Shown: one piece after another, positions 39,614 through 50,330 of the stretch
How positions within the stretch are numbered: the stretch's first letter is position 1
Layout of the letters: every line of letters begins with the position of its first letter
Assembly (NCBI GenBank): GCA_945903645.1
Contig: CAMDOM010000001.1
Location: 54,491-118,490, forward strand
Source: Chryseobacterium gleum
GTDB taxonomy: Bacteria; Bacteroidota; Bacteroidia; UBA10329
Length of the DNA stretch: 64,000 nt
Direction of reading: 5' to 3'
Position numbers and translations under genes: made by a program
Notes under the pieces: model-generated
Told to the model about the DNA's origin: nothing
What the model saw: only the letters and a program-made list of their open reading frames with translations
Database searches by the model: none

Positions 39614-40258
39614 GTGGATTTTTTCCCTCAAGCCATAAACGATTACGCAGAAGCATTTACCCGAGAAGAGGGCGAAGTGCTTACTCAGTTAAATCGCGAA
39701 ACATGGGCCAAGGTGCTTACTCCACGCATGCTTTCTGGTCATATACAAGGGCAAACCCTGCGCTTATTTTCCCTTATGGCGCGGCCAAAGTATATTTTGG
39801 AGATTGGAACCTACACGGGCTATTCGGCCATTTGCCTTGCCGATGGATTGACGCAAGGAGGCAAACTTTTTACCATCGATATCAATGCCGAATTGCACGA
39901 TATGGTGCAGCGCTACATTAAGATGGCAGGAAAAGAACGGGAAATTGAGGCATTGGTAGGCAATGCAATGGAAGTTATTCCTACCATAGATGTGAAATTT
40001 GATATGGTGTTTATTGATGCCGATAAGGAAAACTATTCCAACTATTTCGACTTGGTGTTCGAACAACTGAACACTGGGGCGTTCATCATTGCCGATAATG
40101 TGTTGTGGAGTGGCAAGGTGGTTTTGCCCGATGCCGAATTGGATAAAGAAACCATCGCACTCAAAGACTTTGCGCGGAAGTTAAAAGCCGACCCGCGTGT
40201 AGAAACCGTGCTATTACCTATTCGTGATGGGTTGCTGGTAGCAAGAAAAGTAGGGTGA
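39614..40258 (+). CDS. O-methyltransferase (SAM-dependent, COMT-like)
   Basis: PKYILEIGTYTGYSAICLADGLTQGGKLFTIDIN; FDMVFIDADKENYSNYFD; GTG start. Confidence 0.95.
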   Translation: MDFFPQAINDYAEAFTREEGEVLTQLNRETWAKVLTPRMLSGHIQGQTLRLFSLMARPKYILEIGTYTGYSAICLADGLTQGGKLFTIDINAELHDMVQRYIKMAGKEREIEALVGNAMEVIPTIDVKFDMVFIDADKENYSNYFDLVFEQLNTGAFIIADNVLWSGKVVLPDAELDKETIALKDFARKLKADPRVETVLLPIRDGLLVARKVG

Positions 40259-40262
40259 AAGC

Positions 40263-41093
40263 CTAAAGAAATATTGCCCCTTCCACTTTTGGAAAGTTCG
40301 GGATTTTAGCACCAACTTCATACATGTGGTGCACTGCCAATCGGCCCTTCTCACCAAGATTTACTGAATAATCGTTTACGTATAAGGCAATATGTTTTCG
40401 CATCACATCCTCACTCATTTCTTGCGCATACTGGCAGGTGTACGGCATAGAATCGTTGGGATGTGTAAAGGCATACTCCACACTTCTGCGCAGCACACGG
40501 TCAATTTTCAACCGATTTTCGGGACTTAACCTTCTATGCACCGCTATTCCTCCTAATGGAATTGGGAAACCCGTTTTCTGCTCCCAATACTCCCCCAAAT
40601 CCACGATTTTATGAAAACCGCGTTCGGCATAGGTAAAGCGATTCTCGTGAATGATTACTCCCGCATCTACTTCTCCCTTAGCAACCGCGTTTTCAATTGC
40701 TGAAAACAGTATTTCTTGTTTATTCACGGCAAGCGGAAAAGCATAGCTTATTAAGAAATTTGCCGTAGTATGCTTGCCGGGAATTGCTATACGAAGAGCA
40801 TCTAATTCATTGGGTTGAATGTAGCGCTTTGAGATGAGCAATGGCCCACAGTTGGTGCCGAGTGCGCTGCCACTATTAAGCAATTGATACCGCTCGAACA
40901 CGTAGGCATAAGCATGAAAGCTCAATTTGGTAACCTGCAAGGCATTGGTCATCGCCAACCGATTTAGCTCTTCCACATCGGCCATGGTCACCTTAAATGT
41001 GAGTCCTTCGGTATCAATGCGACCGTGTACCATCGCATCAAAAATGAAGGTGTCGTTGGGACAAGGCGAAAAACCAAGTTCAATTTCCATCAT
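40263..41093 (-). CDS. mqnD: 1,4-dihydroxy-6-naphthoate synthase
   Basis: LGFSPCPNDTFIFDAMVHGRIDTEGLTF; adjacent mqnB. Confidence 0.93.
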   Translation of the reverse strand: MMEIELGFSPCPNDTFIFDAMVHGRIDTEGLTFKVTMADVEELNRLAMTNALQVTKLSFHAYAYVFERYQLLNSGSALGTNCGPLLISKRYIQPNELDALRIAIPGKHTTANFLISYAFPLAVNKQEILFSAIENAVAKGEVDAGVIIHENRFTYAERGFHKIVDLGEYWEQKTGFPIPLGGIAVHRRLSPENRLKIDRVLRRSVEYAFTHPNDSMPYTCQYAQEMSEDVMRKHIALYVNDYSVNLGEKGRLAVHHMYEVGAKIPNFPKVEGAIFL

Positions 41094-41721
41094 TCATGTT
41101 TTGAAGCACAAGTAGCATGCTGTTGGTTAGGTTTTGTAATGCCAATGGAATGTTCCAAAGGTCTTTGTTTCGGGGCTCTACACGATTTGAAATAGTGCGT
41201 ATTTGTATGGAAGGCACCTCGAAATGGCGACAAACTTTGAAGAATGCGGCACCTTCCATGCTTTCCAATTGAGGATTCCATAGTTCAACGGCTTTTTGGA
41301 TACTGAGGCTATTCCCATGCGCCAAGTTTACAGTGATTGCAATCGCTTTAGGGAAAATGGGTTTGGTATAAGTGGCTTTAAACACCGCATCTTCAATTGC
41401 ACACAACCCAATTTGTTCGGCTGAAAGAAACGTATCACTGTCCTCAGCACCAAAGTAGGCAATACGGTCTGTATGCACTTGCACCGTGTCTCCAATCGCG
41501 ATAGAAGCATCAAAACTACCAGCAATCCCCATGTTTATTGCGATGCTTGGGCAGTCTGTGGCAAATTGTTGGGTAAGCTGCATTGCGGTGTTCACCATGC
41601 CAACACCTGTTACAATCCACATAATCTCTAAGTTCGAAAATGATGCAGCTTCGCAATGGTTGCGCAAACTATCCAGTTCCATTGATGTGGCTGCTACCAC
41701 GGCAATTTTCTTCCTCGTCAT
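41080..41721 (-). CDS. mqnB: Futalosine hydrolase
   Basis: Nucleoside phosphorylase-like (VVAATSMELDSL, NMGIAGSFDASIAIGDTV, ESMEGAAFFKVC, RTISNRVEPRNKDLW). Confidence 0.92.
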   Translation of the reverse strand: MTRKKIAVVAATSMELDSLRNHCEAASFSNLEIMWIVTGVGMVNTAMQLTQQFATDCPSIAINMGIAGSFDASIAIGDTVQVHTDRIAYFGAEDSDTFLSAEQIGLCAIEDAVFKATYTKPIFPKAIAITVNLAHGNSLSIQKAVELWNPQLESMEGAAFFKVCRHFEVPSIQIRTISNRVEPRNKDLWNIPLALQNLTNSMLLVLQNMNDGN

Positions 41722-41884
41722 TGGCGTTTCGAAAGTAGCAATCCTTCAAGGTTTATAGGCATTTAAAGGATGGATTTTTACAGGTATTTCCGGACTTTTT
41801 TCGGAGCCGTAATTCCAATTATTCGTCTTGGCAAACCTTCTTAGTCAGAGTATATTTGCACCCCTTTTTGAGACCTAGACACGG

Positions 41885-42298
41885 ATGATTTTTATTACAC
41901 GTAGGGAACGTTTTAATGCCGCACACAAACTCTATAATGAGGCGTGGTCGGCAGAAAAGAATGCTGAAGTATTTGGTAAATGCGCAAATACTAATTGGCA
42001 TGGTCACAACTTCGATTTGATTGTTACGGTGAAAGGAGAAGTGAATCCCGATACTGGATTTGTGGTCAATCTCAAAGATTTGAGCACCTTGTTGCGTGCG
42101 TGCATCATTGACCGCGTAGATCATTGCAATCTGAACTTGGATGTTGATTTCATGCAGGGAATTTTGCCCAGTACTGAGAATTTGGCCATTGCAGTTTGGA
42201 ATCAGTTGGATGCTGAAATTGAATCTATGGGTGCAACGTTACATTGCATCAAGTTGGTTGAAACGGAGAACAATTACGTAGAATATTACGGAGGTTAG
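41885..42298 (+). CDS. PTPS / 6-carboxytetrahydropterin synthase family, copy 2
   Basis: FNAAHKLYNEAWS, FGKCANTNWHGHNFDL, VDHCNLNLD, VETENN; paralog of 3935-4351. Confidence 0.92.
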   Translation: MIFITRRERFNAAHKLYNEAWSAEKNAEVFGKCANTNWHGHNFDLIVTVKGEVNPDTGFVVNLKDLSTLLRACIIDRVDHCNLNLDVDFMQGILPSTENLAIAVWNQLDAEIESMGATLHCIKLVETENNYVEYYGG

Positions 42299-42336
42299 TA
42301 AGTTATGCAGCTTCTAAAAACAAAATGTATTAAAGT

Positions 42337-43212
42337 ATGAAGGCATATATTTTTCCCGGCCAAGGCGCCCAATTTACGGGTATGGGCAAAGGGATTTACG
42401 ATAGTTCGGTTGAGGCAAAAGCGTTATTTGAAAAGGCGAATTCGCTATTGGGATTTCGGATTACCGATATTATGTTTGAAGGAACGGAGGAGGATTTGCG
42501 TCAAACCAAAGTGACTCAACCCGCAGTGTTTTTGCATTCTGTGGTTAGTGCGCTAACGCTGGAAAATTTTCAGCCAGATATGGTTGCAGGTCATTCGTTG
42601 GGCGAGTTGTCGGCATTGGTGGCCAACAAAACCATAAGCTTTGAAGATGGACTTAAGCTGGTGGCCGAAAGAGCGCTTGCTATGCAGGCCGCTTGCGAAT
42701 TGCAGTCTTCAACTATGGCCGCGATTCTTGGTGTAGAAGATGAAGTAGTAGAACGTGTTTGTCGCACTATTGATGACGTGGTAGTTCCGGCAAACTACAA
42801 TTGCCCTGGCCAATTAGTGATTTCGGGAACGATTGAAGGCGTTGAAAAAGCCTGTTTGCTCTTAGAGGAAGAGGGTGCAATGCGCACTATTCGACTCAGT
42901 GTTGGTGGTGCGTTTCATTCTCCATTGATGCAACCGGCCAAGGAGAGGCTGGAAAACGCGATACACGCCACCAAGTTTTCCAAACCAATTTGTCCAGTTT
43001 ATCAGAATATCACGGGGCAAGCGGTGAGCAACCCAGATATTATTCAAGCCAATTTGATTGCACAATTGACTGCCCCTGTAAAATGGACCCAAACTATGAA
43101 TCAGATGATTCAAAACGGTGCAACTTCATTCATCGAAGTTGGGCCTGGTAAAGTACTTAGCGGTCTGTTGAAGAAAATTAACCGCCAGATGGTGGTGTCA
43201 TCTGTGGGTTAA
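42337..43212 (+). CDS. fabD: Malonyl-CoA:ACP S-malonyltransferase
   Basis: AYIFPGQGAQFTGMGKGIYD; VAGHSLGELSALVA; VGGAFHSPLM. Confidence 0.97.
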   Translation: MKAYIFPGQGAQFTGMGKGIYDSSVEAKALFEKANSLLGFRITDIMFEGTEEDLRQTKVTQPAVFLHSVVSALTLENFQPDMVAGHSLGELSALVANKTISFEDGLKLVAERALAMQAACELQSSTMAAILGVEDEVVERVCRTIDDVVVPANYNCPGQLVISGTIEGVEKACLLLEEEGAMRTIRLSVGGAFHSPLMQPAKERLENAIHATKFSKPICPVYQNITGQAVSNPDIIQANLIAQLTAPVKWTQTMNQMIQNGATSFIEVGPGKVLSGLLKKINRQMVVSSVG

Positions 43213-43270
43213 AATCACGGTTTCTTAAGGAATCAAAAGGCAATAATCAGATATTTGAGGGAATACGCGG

Positions 43271-44260
43271 TTAAGCGTAGTTCTTTTTGAACCATTCCAA
43301 TGTTGGTGGCATTCCTTCTTGCATGGTAATTTGCGGTTCGTATCCCAAGTAAGCTTTAGCTTTAGAGATGTCTGCCAAGGAGTCGCGCACATCGCCATTT
43401 CGTGATTCACGATAGGTAGGTTCAACATTTCCTCCAACTAAATCTCGAATTGCGTAAAACAATTGGTTTATTGTAAAACGTTCTCCGCAAGCCACATTAT
43501 ACACCTGACCCGTGGCGCCTTTGGTTTGTGTAAACATGGCGCGTACGTTAGCCTGAACTGCATTATCTACGAAAGTGAAATCGCGCGATTGTTCACCATC
43601 GCCATTCACAAATGGAGATTTCCCTTTAAGCAAAGCATCCATAAAAAGTGGAATTACCGCAGCGTAAGGGCCATCTGGCTTTTGATTAGGGCCAAAGATG
43701 TTGAAATACCGCAGACCAATAATTTCCATCCCGTAATTGAGGGCATACACCCCAGCATACACCTCATTCACAAATTTGGAAGCTGCATAAGGCGACAATG
43801 GTCTGCCTATATGTTCTTCAATTTTGGGAAGTCTAGGGCTATCGCCATACACAGATGAGGAACTTGCAAAAACAAACCGCTTCACCTTGGCGTCTTTTGC
43901 AGCAGTCAACATATTCAGAAAGCCAGTAACGTTTGCCGCATTGGTAAGTAATGGCGTGTCTATGGAGCGCGGAACTGAACCCAGCGCAGCCTGATGCGTT
44001 ACGTAATCTGTGCCTTCGCAAGCCGCAGCACACGTGGCCGCATTGGTGATGTCGCCCTCAATGAATTCAAAATTAGGAAGCTCAATAAAAGCGTTAATAT
44101 TCTGTAGTCGGCCTTCGCAAAGGTTGTCTAATACGCGCACCTTTTTCGCTCCATGTTGAATAAGATAACCCACAATGTTGGAGCCAATAAACCCTGCACC
44201 ACCTGTAACTAGAAAAGTTGAGGTACTCAGGTCTTGGTTATGGTGTACTCTATGCGACAT
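43271..44260 (-). CDS. NAD-dependent epimerase, WbpP-like UDP-N-acetylhexosamine 4-epimerase
   Basis: HQAALGSVPRSIDTPLLTNAANVTGFLNML; YAASKFVNEVYA. Confidence 0.88.
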   Translation of the reverse strand: MSHRVHHNQDLSTSTFLVTGGAGFIGSNIVGYLIQHGAKKVRVLDNLCEGRLQNINAFIELPNFEFIEGDITNAATCAAACEGTDYVTHQAALGSVPRSIDTPLLTNAANVTGFLNMLTAAKDAKVKRFVFASSSSVYGDSPRLPKIEEHIGRPLSPYAASKFVNEVYAGVYALNYGMEIIGLRYFNIFGPNQKPDGPYAAVIPLFMDALLKGKSPFVNGDGEQSRDFTFVDNAVQANVRAMFTQTKGATGQVYNVACGERFTINQLFYAIRDLVGGNVEPTYRESRNGDVRDSLADISKAKAYLGYEPQITMQEGMPPTLEWFKKNYA

Positions 44261-44287
44261 GTAGCTTAGCGTTAAGTGTAGTTGCGT

Positions 44288-45340
44288 TTAACGCTCCTGA
44301 TATTGTTTGGTGTAATACTGTTGATAGTGGCCCGAAGTAACGTTGTTCAACCAAGCTTCATTGTTGAGATACCAATCAACTGTTCTTGGCAAGCCTTCTT
44401 CAAATGTTAGACTAGGTTCCCAGCCCAATTCGCGTTTCAACTTGGACGAGTCGATTGCGTAGCGCAAATCGTGACCAGCGCGGTCTTTTACATAGGTAAT
44501 CAGTTGCTCAGAAGTCCCAGCGGAACGACCAAGTTTTTGATCCATTACTCGGCATAGCAATAGAATTAAATCAATGTTCGTCCATTCGTTGTTGCCACCA
44601 ATGTTGTAGGTCTCTCCCAATTTTCCTTTATGGAAAATGACATCAATTGCTGAAGCATGATCTTCTACAAACAACCAATCGCGCACATTTTCTCCTTTTC
44701 CATAAATGGGAATAGGAAGATTGTTTTTGATGTTGTTAATGGCTAACGGAATCAGTTTTTCAGGAAAATGATTCGGACCGTAGTTGTTCGAGCAATTTGA
44801 TATAACAATTGGAAAACTATACGTATGAAAGTAGGCACGAACAATATGATCGCTGCTCGCTTTCGAAGCAGAATACGGACTTCGCGGATCGTAGGGCGTT
44901 TCTTCTGTAAACAATCCTTCTTCACCCAACGAGCCATACACTTCATCGGTAGAAATGTGGTAGAAACGTTTGCCTTCCCAGTTTTTGTTCCAAACAAGTC
45001 GCGCGGCATTCATCAAATTTACCGTGCCCTCAATGTTCGTACGAATAAAAGCCATTGGATTCGCTATAGAGCGATCTACATGCGATTCTGCTGCCAAATG
45101 AATTACACCTTCAGGATTGTATTTTAGAAATACGGCATTTACCGCTTCCGCATCTACGATATCAGCTTTTTCAAACACATAGTTTGAAGCATGTTCCAAA
45201 TCTTTAAGGTTCTCAAGATTACCTGCATAGGTGAGCCCATCAAGATTTACAATTTTATATTCGGGATAGCGATTCACAAATCTGCGCACCACGTGCGAGC
45301 CAATAAAACCAGCTCCTCCAGTAATTAGTATCGTTTTCAT
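44288..45340 (-). CDS. rfbB: dTDP-glucose 4,6-dehydratase
   Basis: ILITGGAGFIGSHVVRRF; HLAAESHVDRSI; HISTDEVYGSLGEEGLFTEETPYDPRSPYSASKASSDH. Confidence 0.95.
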   Translation of the reverse strand: MKTILITGGAGFIGSHVVRRFVNRYPEYKIVNLDGLTYAGNLENLKDLEHASNYVFEKADIVDAEAVNAVFLKYNPEGVIHLAAESHVDRSIANPMAFIRTNIEGTVNLMNAARLVWNKNWEGKRFYHISTDEVYGSLGEEGLFTEETPYDPRSPYSASKASSDHIVRAYFHTYSFPIVISNCSNNYGPNHFPEKLIPLAINNIKNNLPIPIYGKGENVRDWLFVEDHASAIDVIFHKGKLGETYNIGGNNEWTNIDLILLLCRVMDQKLGRSAGTSEQLITYVKDRAGHDLRYAIDSSKLKRELGWEPSLTFEEGLPRTVDWYLNNEAWLNNVTSGHYQQYYTKQYQER

Positions 45341-46359
45341 AGTCCTTGAGCTTTACAGTGTTGTTCCCATTTCCAAGCAGAAGACAATGCGTCTTCTAAG
45401 GTCAATTCAGATTTCCAGCCCAGCTTTTGATTTGCAAGGTCAGTTTTGGCATACACTTGAGTTATGTCGCCCTCTCTCCTTGGGCCAATGGAATAGTTGA
45501 GCGGTTTGCCACTCACTTTTTCAAATGTTTGGATTACTTCCAAAACAGATGAACCCTTGCCAGTGCCAATATTAAAAACTTCATGCACAGATTCGGTGCG
45601 ACCTGTCAATAACCGTTGAAGAGCACTTATATGTGCTTTTGCTAAATCGACTACATGAATGTAATCACGAATGCAGGTGCCATCATACGTTGGATAATCA
45701 CCTCCATGAACAGTTAGTTTTTCGCGTTTACCAATAGCAGTTTGTGTAATGTACGGCACCAAATTATTTGGTGCGCCAATGGGCAATTCGCCAATTAGAG
45801 AAGATTCATGCGCCCCAATTGGATTAAAATATCGCAGCGAAATGGCTTTCAATTCACCAGCTTTTGTTACGTCATTCAATACATCTTCGCAAATCATTTT
45901 GGTATTTCCATAGGGAGATTCGGGCTTTTTTCTTGGCACCGATTCATCAACGGAAATTTGGTCTGGTTGCCCATAAACAGTACATGAAGAGGAAAAAACA
46001 ATACGATTTACCCCTTTTTCCTCCATGCAGTTGAGCAAAGTCAAAAGGCCTTGTACGTTAACACGGTAATACATCAATGGAAAGGCCACCGACTCACCAA
46101 CAGCTTTTTTTGCCGCAAAATGAATTATGCCATCTATTGAATCGGGATACTTTCTGAAAAGAGCTTGTAGTGCTTGAAGGTCAGTTACATCCACTTTTTC
46201 AAAAGCAGGACGAATTCCAGAAATCTGCTCGATAGCATCTAACACTTCCAAACGCGAGTTCGAAAGGTCATCAACGATAAGAACTGGGTGGCCCGCTTTA
46301 TGCAGTTCTACAACTGTATGCGATCCTATGAAACCAGTGCCTCCTGTTACTAGAATCAT
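45337..46359 (-). CDS. galE: UDP-glucose 4-epimerase
   Basis: ILVTGGTGFIGSHTVVELHKAGHPVLIVDDLSNS; HFAAKKAVGESV; SLRYFNPIGAHESSLIGE. Confidence 0.96.
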   Translation of the reverse strand: MILVTGGTGFIGSHTVVELHKAGHPVLIVDDLSNSRLEVLDAIEQISGIRPAFEKVDVTDLQALQALFRKYPDSIDGIIHFAAKKAVGESVAFPLMYYRVNVQGLLTLLNCMEEKGVNRIVFSSSCTVYGQPDQISVDESVPRKKPESPYGNTKMICEDVLNDVTKAGELKAISLRYFNPIGAHESSLIGELPIGAPNNLVPYITQTAIGKREKLTVHGGDYPTYDGTCIRDYIHVVDLAKAHISALQRLLTGRTESVHEVFNIGTGKGSSVLEVIQTFEKVSGKPLNYSIGPRREGDITQVYAKTDLANQKLGWKSELTLEDALSSAWKWEQHCKAQGL

Positions 46360-46360
46360 T

Positions 46361-47656
46361 TTATAGGCTCCAATATGCTAAACGACTTATTTTTCCTTTA
46401 TATACGCCTTTCACGTCTACCACAATTCCTTTTTTGCTGAGAATGCCCTCGAAATATTCCTCAGAAAGACCTACATATTCTTTATGATTTACGGCTATCA
46501 CAACTGCCTCGTAGCCTTTGGACACTTCAGTTTCTAACTCAAATCCATATTCATGTTTTACATCTTTGGATGACGCATGTGGGTCAATTACATGCACACG
46601 AACACCAAATGATTCCAATTCTCGAATCACATCCACGACTTTAGAATTTCTTATGTCAGCAACATTTTCTTTGAATGTGGCACCCATAATAAGCACCTTT
46701 GCTTTGCTTATATCTTTTCCCTTAGCTATGATACGCTTAACAGTTTCTTGTGCCACGTATGCACCAACAGCATCGTTTGTGGCTCTTCCTGAGATAATTA
46801 CCTTAGAATGAAAACCAAGCTGACGCGCTTTGTGGGTTAGATAGTAAGGATCAACGCCTATGCAATGTCCACCTACCAAACCTGGGAAAAACTTAAGGAA
46901 ATTCCATTTGGTTCCAGCCGCTTCCAAAACATCAAAGGTATTGATTCCCATACGATTGAAAATCATGGAAAGTTCGTTCATCAAAGCAATGTTCACATCG
47001 CGTTGTGTGTTTTCAATGATTTTGGCTGCTTCTGCAACTTTGATTGAAGGAGCACGATGAACGCCAGCATCAACTACTAATTCATACGTACGCGCTATAT
47101 TTTCCAACGATTCATCGTCACATCCCGAAACCACTTTAGTAATCTTTGCTAGTGTATGTTCTTTATCTCCTGGATTGATTCGCTCTGGAGAATATCCAAC
47201 CTTAAAATCTACGTTGAATTTTAATCCCGAAACCTCTTCCAGAATTGGAATGCAATCTTCCTCGGTGCATCCTGGATAAACGGTAGATTCATACACCACG
47301 TAATCTCCTTTTTTTAGAACAGCCCCAACTGTTCTTGAGGCAGAAAGCACTGGGCGTAAGTCGGGTAGATTATGCTCGTCAATTGGCGTGGGAACCGCAA
47401 TTATATAGAATTGCACGTCTTTCAAGTCATTCTGATTAGCCGAGAAAAGAATATCGGCACCATCAAAATCAGAGGCGTTTAATTCTTCGCTTGGGTCAAT
47501 GTTGTTTTTCATCAACTCAACACGTCCAGCATTGATGTCAAAACCGACAACTTTAATTTTTTTGGCGAAAGCCAAGGCAATGGGTAGGCCAACATAACCC
47601 AATCCTATAAGGGCAAGTTTATTTTCCTTGGCTACTAATCTGTTATAAATGCTCAT
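46361..47656 (-). CDS. Nucleotide sugar dehydrogenase (WbpA/TviB-like)
   Basis: LALIGLGYVGLPIALAFAKKIKVVGFDIN; GYSPERINPGDKEHTLAKITKVVSG; GGHCIGVDPYYLTHKARQLG. Confidence 0.93.
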   Translation of the reverse strand: MSIYNRLVAKENKLALIGLGYVGLPIALAFAKKIKVVGFDINAGRVELMKNNIDPSEELNASDFDGADILFSANQNDLKDVQFYIIAVPTPIDEHNLPDLRPVLSASRTVGAVLKKGDYVVYESTVYPGCTEEDCIPILEEVSGLKFNVDFKVGYSPERINPGDKEHTLAKITKVVSGCDDESLENIARTYELVVDAGVHRAPSIKVAEAAKIIENTQRDVNIALMNELSMIFNRMGINTFDVLEAAGTKWNFLKFFPGLVGGHCIGVDPYYLTHKARQLGFHSKVIISGRATNDAVGAYVAQETVKRIIAKGKDISKAKVLIMGATFKENVADIRNSKVVDVIRELESFGVRVHVIDPHASSKDVKHEYGFELETEVSKGYEAVVIAVNHKEYVGLSEEYFEGILSKKGIVVDVKGVYKGKISRLAYWSL

Positions 47657-47673
47657 GTTTAGTTGTTTTAAGT

Positions 47674-48714
47674 TTAATTGTTTTTTGCTAATAGTGATGC
47701 GGGCCGGTGGCTGTAGATTCGTTCAATAATATCCACAACCTTTAGTCCTTCAAGGGCATTGGTAGTCATAGAAGTTCTGCCTTTTAGAGTGTCAACCACA
47801 TTTTCAATAATAAAATGATGGTTTGCAGCTGACCCTTTGTATGCTCCATAATCATTGGCAGGGCTAGATGGGGGAAGTTCGGGCATTGTGTATCCTGAGA
47901 TATTGCAAACTTCCACTTCGTTCATGTATTGCCCTCCGATTTTTACGCTACCATTTTCAGCCACAATGGTCATGCTACTCTCTAGATTCTGATCCCAGAC
48001 ACTGGTTGAGTAGTTGATGCAGCCCATGCCACCATTGATAAAGCGGAAAGAAACTTGTCCAGAATCTTCAAAATCGGTGGAATGTTTGTGATTGAAATCT
48101 GCGAATTGCGCTTGAATATCTGTCGCATCTCCAAAAAGCCAATACATTATATCTATGAAATGACTAAATTGGGTAAATAACGTTCCTCCATCTAGCTCCT
48201 GATTGCCTTTCCAATTTTTACCTGTGTAGTATCTGTCGTCTCTATTCCAGTAGCAATTGATTTGTACCATAAAAATCTGACCAAGTATTCCTTGGCTAAT
48301 TACGTCTTTTATCCAAGCAGATGGTGGGGAATATCGATTTTGCATTACGCAAAAAACATTCTTCGACATTTGAAGCGACTTGAAGATAACTGCTTCGCAA
48401 TCGGCTTTGGTCAACGCCATAGGTTTTTCACAAACCACATGCTTTCCGGTTTCCAAACATGCAATACTTAACTCCGAATGCAATCCATTGGGAGTGCAAA
48501 TACAAACAACATCAAATTCTAATTTCGCGTCTAACAGATTTTGCAGGGATGTAAAAAACGGCACTTCAAAATGTTCGAGTTTGAGTGAATTCCTTTCGGC
48601 AGTGTCGCACATTGCAATTAATTCAGCTTCTGGATGGCGCAGTATCATTTCTGCATGACGTTTTCCAATGTGTCCACATCCAACAACTGCGAATTTAATT
48701 TTCTTGTTATCCAT
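47674..48714 (-). CDS. Gfo/Idh/MocA-family oxidoreductase (WbpB-like)
   Basis: FAVVGCGHIGKRHAEMI; KHVVCEKPMALTKADCEAVI; LDGGTLFTQFSHFID. Confidence 0.92.
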   Translation of the reverse strand: MDNKKIKFAVVGCGHIGKRHAEMILRHPEAELIAMCDTAERNSLKLEHFEVPFFTSLQNLLDAKLEFDVVCICTPNGLHSELSIACLETGKHVVCEKPMALTKADCEAVIFKSLQMSKNVFCVMQNRYSPPSAWIKDVISQGILGQIFMVQINCYWNRDDRYYTGKNWKGNQELDGGTLFTQFSHFIDIMYWLFGDATDIQAQFADFNHKHSTDFEDSGQVSFRFINGGMGCINYSTSVWDQNLESSMTIVAENGSVKIGGQYMNEVEVCNISGYTMPELPPSSPANDYGAYKGSAANHHFIIENVVDTLKGRTSMTTNALEGLKVVDIIERIYSHRPASLLAKNN

Positions 48715-48719
48715 CTCAG

Positions 48720-49295
48720 CTACAGTTTAGTGACTCTTCCTCCCTTTAACTCATACGATTCTCCGCTTTCTGAGCACAACGCTTGGCCAGCCTCATTAAA
48801 CTTCAAGCGTTGGCCGTATTCACTCATCCAGCCAATTTGCTTGGATGGATTACCAACTACTAGTGCATAAGCAGGAACTTCTTTAGTCACAACTGCTCCC
48901 GCACCAATGAATGCATAATCTCCAATGTTATGACCACAAACAATTGTAGCGTTCGCGCCAATTGTGGCGCCCTTACCAACATAGGTTTTTAAGTACTGAT
49001 TTTTGCGATTTATGGCACTTCGTGGATTGATTACGTTTGTAAAAACCATTGATGGCCCAAGAAAAACATCGTCATCACATATTACTCCTGTGTAAATAGA
49101 AACATTATTCTGAACTTTTACATTGTTTCCTAAAACCACATCTGACGATACTACGACATTTTGTCCCAAATTGCAGTTTTCTCCAATTGTGCAATTTGAC
49201 ATAATGTGACTAAAGTGCCAAATACGGGTTCCCTTTCCTATTGTGCATCCCTCATCTATAGCAGCGGTTTCGTGAGCTAAATATTCCATGTTCAC
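48720..49295 (-). CDS. Left-handed beta-helix acyltransferase (WbpD-like N-acetyltransferase)
   Basis: Hexapeptide repeats ([50 protein letters not shown]). Confidence 0.92.
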   Translation of the reverse strand: MNMEYLAHETAAIDEGCTIGKGTRIWHFSHIMSNCTIGENCNLGQNVVVSSDVVLGNNVKVQNNVSIYTGVICDDDVFLGPSMVFTNVINPRSAINRKNQYLKTYVGKGATIGANATIVCGHNIGDYAFIGAGAVVTKEVPAYALVVGNPSKQIGWMSEYGQRLKFNEAGQALCSESGESYELKGGRVTKL

Positions 49296-50278
49296 TTTTT
49301 AATGTAGCCTTCGAATTTGTTGTGTTCCTTCCTGTAAAGTTCCTCTTGAGATAAGCCCTTGAAGTACTCGTAGGTAATTCTTAACCCTTCCGCTCTTTGA
49401 ACTTTTGGTTCCCATCCCAAAATGCTTCGAGCCTTTTCTATGTTTGGCTGACGCTGCATTGGGTCATCAACGGGTAGGGGCTGATATATTACTTTTTGTT
49501 TCGTGCCAGTGAGCGCAATTATTTCTTCGGCAAATTGAGAAATGGTTATTTCATCTGGGTTTCCAATATTCATTGGTTCCGCATAATCGGACATTAGTAA
49601 ACGGTAAATGCCTTCAACCAAATCATCCACATAGCAAAATGAGCGGGTTTGAGAACCATCTCCAAAAATCGTAATATCCTCGCCACGCAAGGCTTGGCCT
49701 ATAAATGCTGGAAGTACGCGACCATCATTCAAGCGCATACGTGGGCCATATGTGTTGAAAATACGAATAATTCGAGTTTCCAATCCATGATAGCGATGAT
49801 AAGCCATAGTGATAGCCTCTTGAAATCGCTTCGCTTCATCATAAACACCCCTGGGACCTATAGGGTTTACATTGCCCCAATACTCTTCTGTTTGAGGATG
49901 AACCGTAGGGTCACCATACACTTCGGATGTGGAAGCAATAAGCATTCTAGCATTTTTTGCCTTTGCCAAGCCAAGAAGGTTATGCGTTCCAAGTGAACCA
50001 ACTTTTAGCGTTTGGATTGGTATTTTTAGATAATCAATCGGGCTAGCAGGCGAGGCAAAATGGAGTATGTAATCCACATTTCCGGCCACGTAAACAAACT
50101 TGCTTACATCATGATGATAAAATTCAAAACCACGCTGCTTAAAAAGGTGCTCGATATTCCTCAAATCTCCAGTAATGAGATTGTCCATTCCCACTACTTG
50201 AAATCCCTCTTTAATAAATCTATCGCATAAATGAGAGCCTAAAAAACCAGCTGCTCCTGTTATTAGTACTCTTTTCAT
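49292..50278 (-). CDS. UDP-glucuronate decarboxylase (UXS)-like SDR
   Basis: [75 protein letters not shown]. Confidence 0.95.
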   Translation of the reverse strand: MKRVLITGAAGFLGSHLCDRFIKEGFQVVGMDNLITGDLRNIEHLFKQRGFEFYHHDVSKFVYVAGNVDYILHFASPASPIDYLKIPIQTLKVGSLGTHNLLGLAKAKNARMLIASTSEVYGDPTVHPQTEEYWGNVNPIGPRGVYDEAKRFQEAITMAYHRYHGLETRIIRIFNTYGPRMRLNDGRVLPAFIGQALRGEDITIFGDGSQTRSFCYVDDLVEGIYRLLMSDYAEPMNIGNPDEITISQFAEEIIALTGTKQKVIYQPLPVDDPMQRQPNIEKARSILGWEPKVQRAEGLRITYEYFKGLSQEELYRKEHNKFEGYIKK

Positions 50279-50330
50279 TGCGTTTCTTAAAGAGGTTTAT
50301 TAGCTTGCAAATAGCCCAAATACACTAATC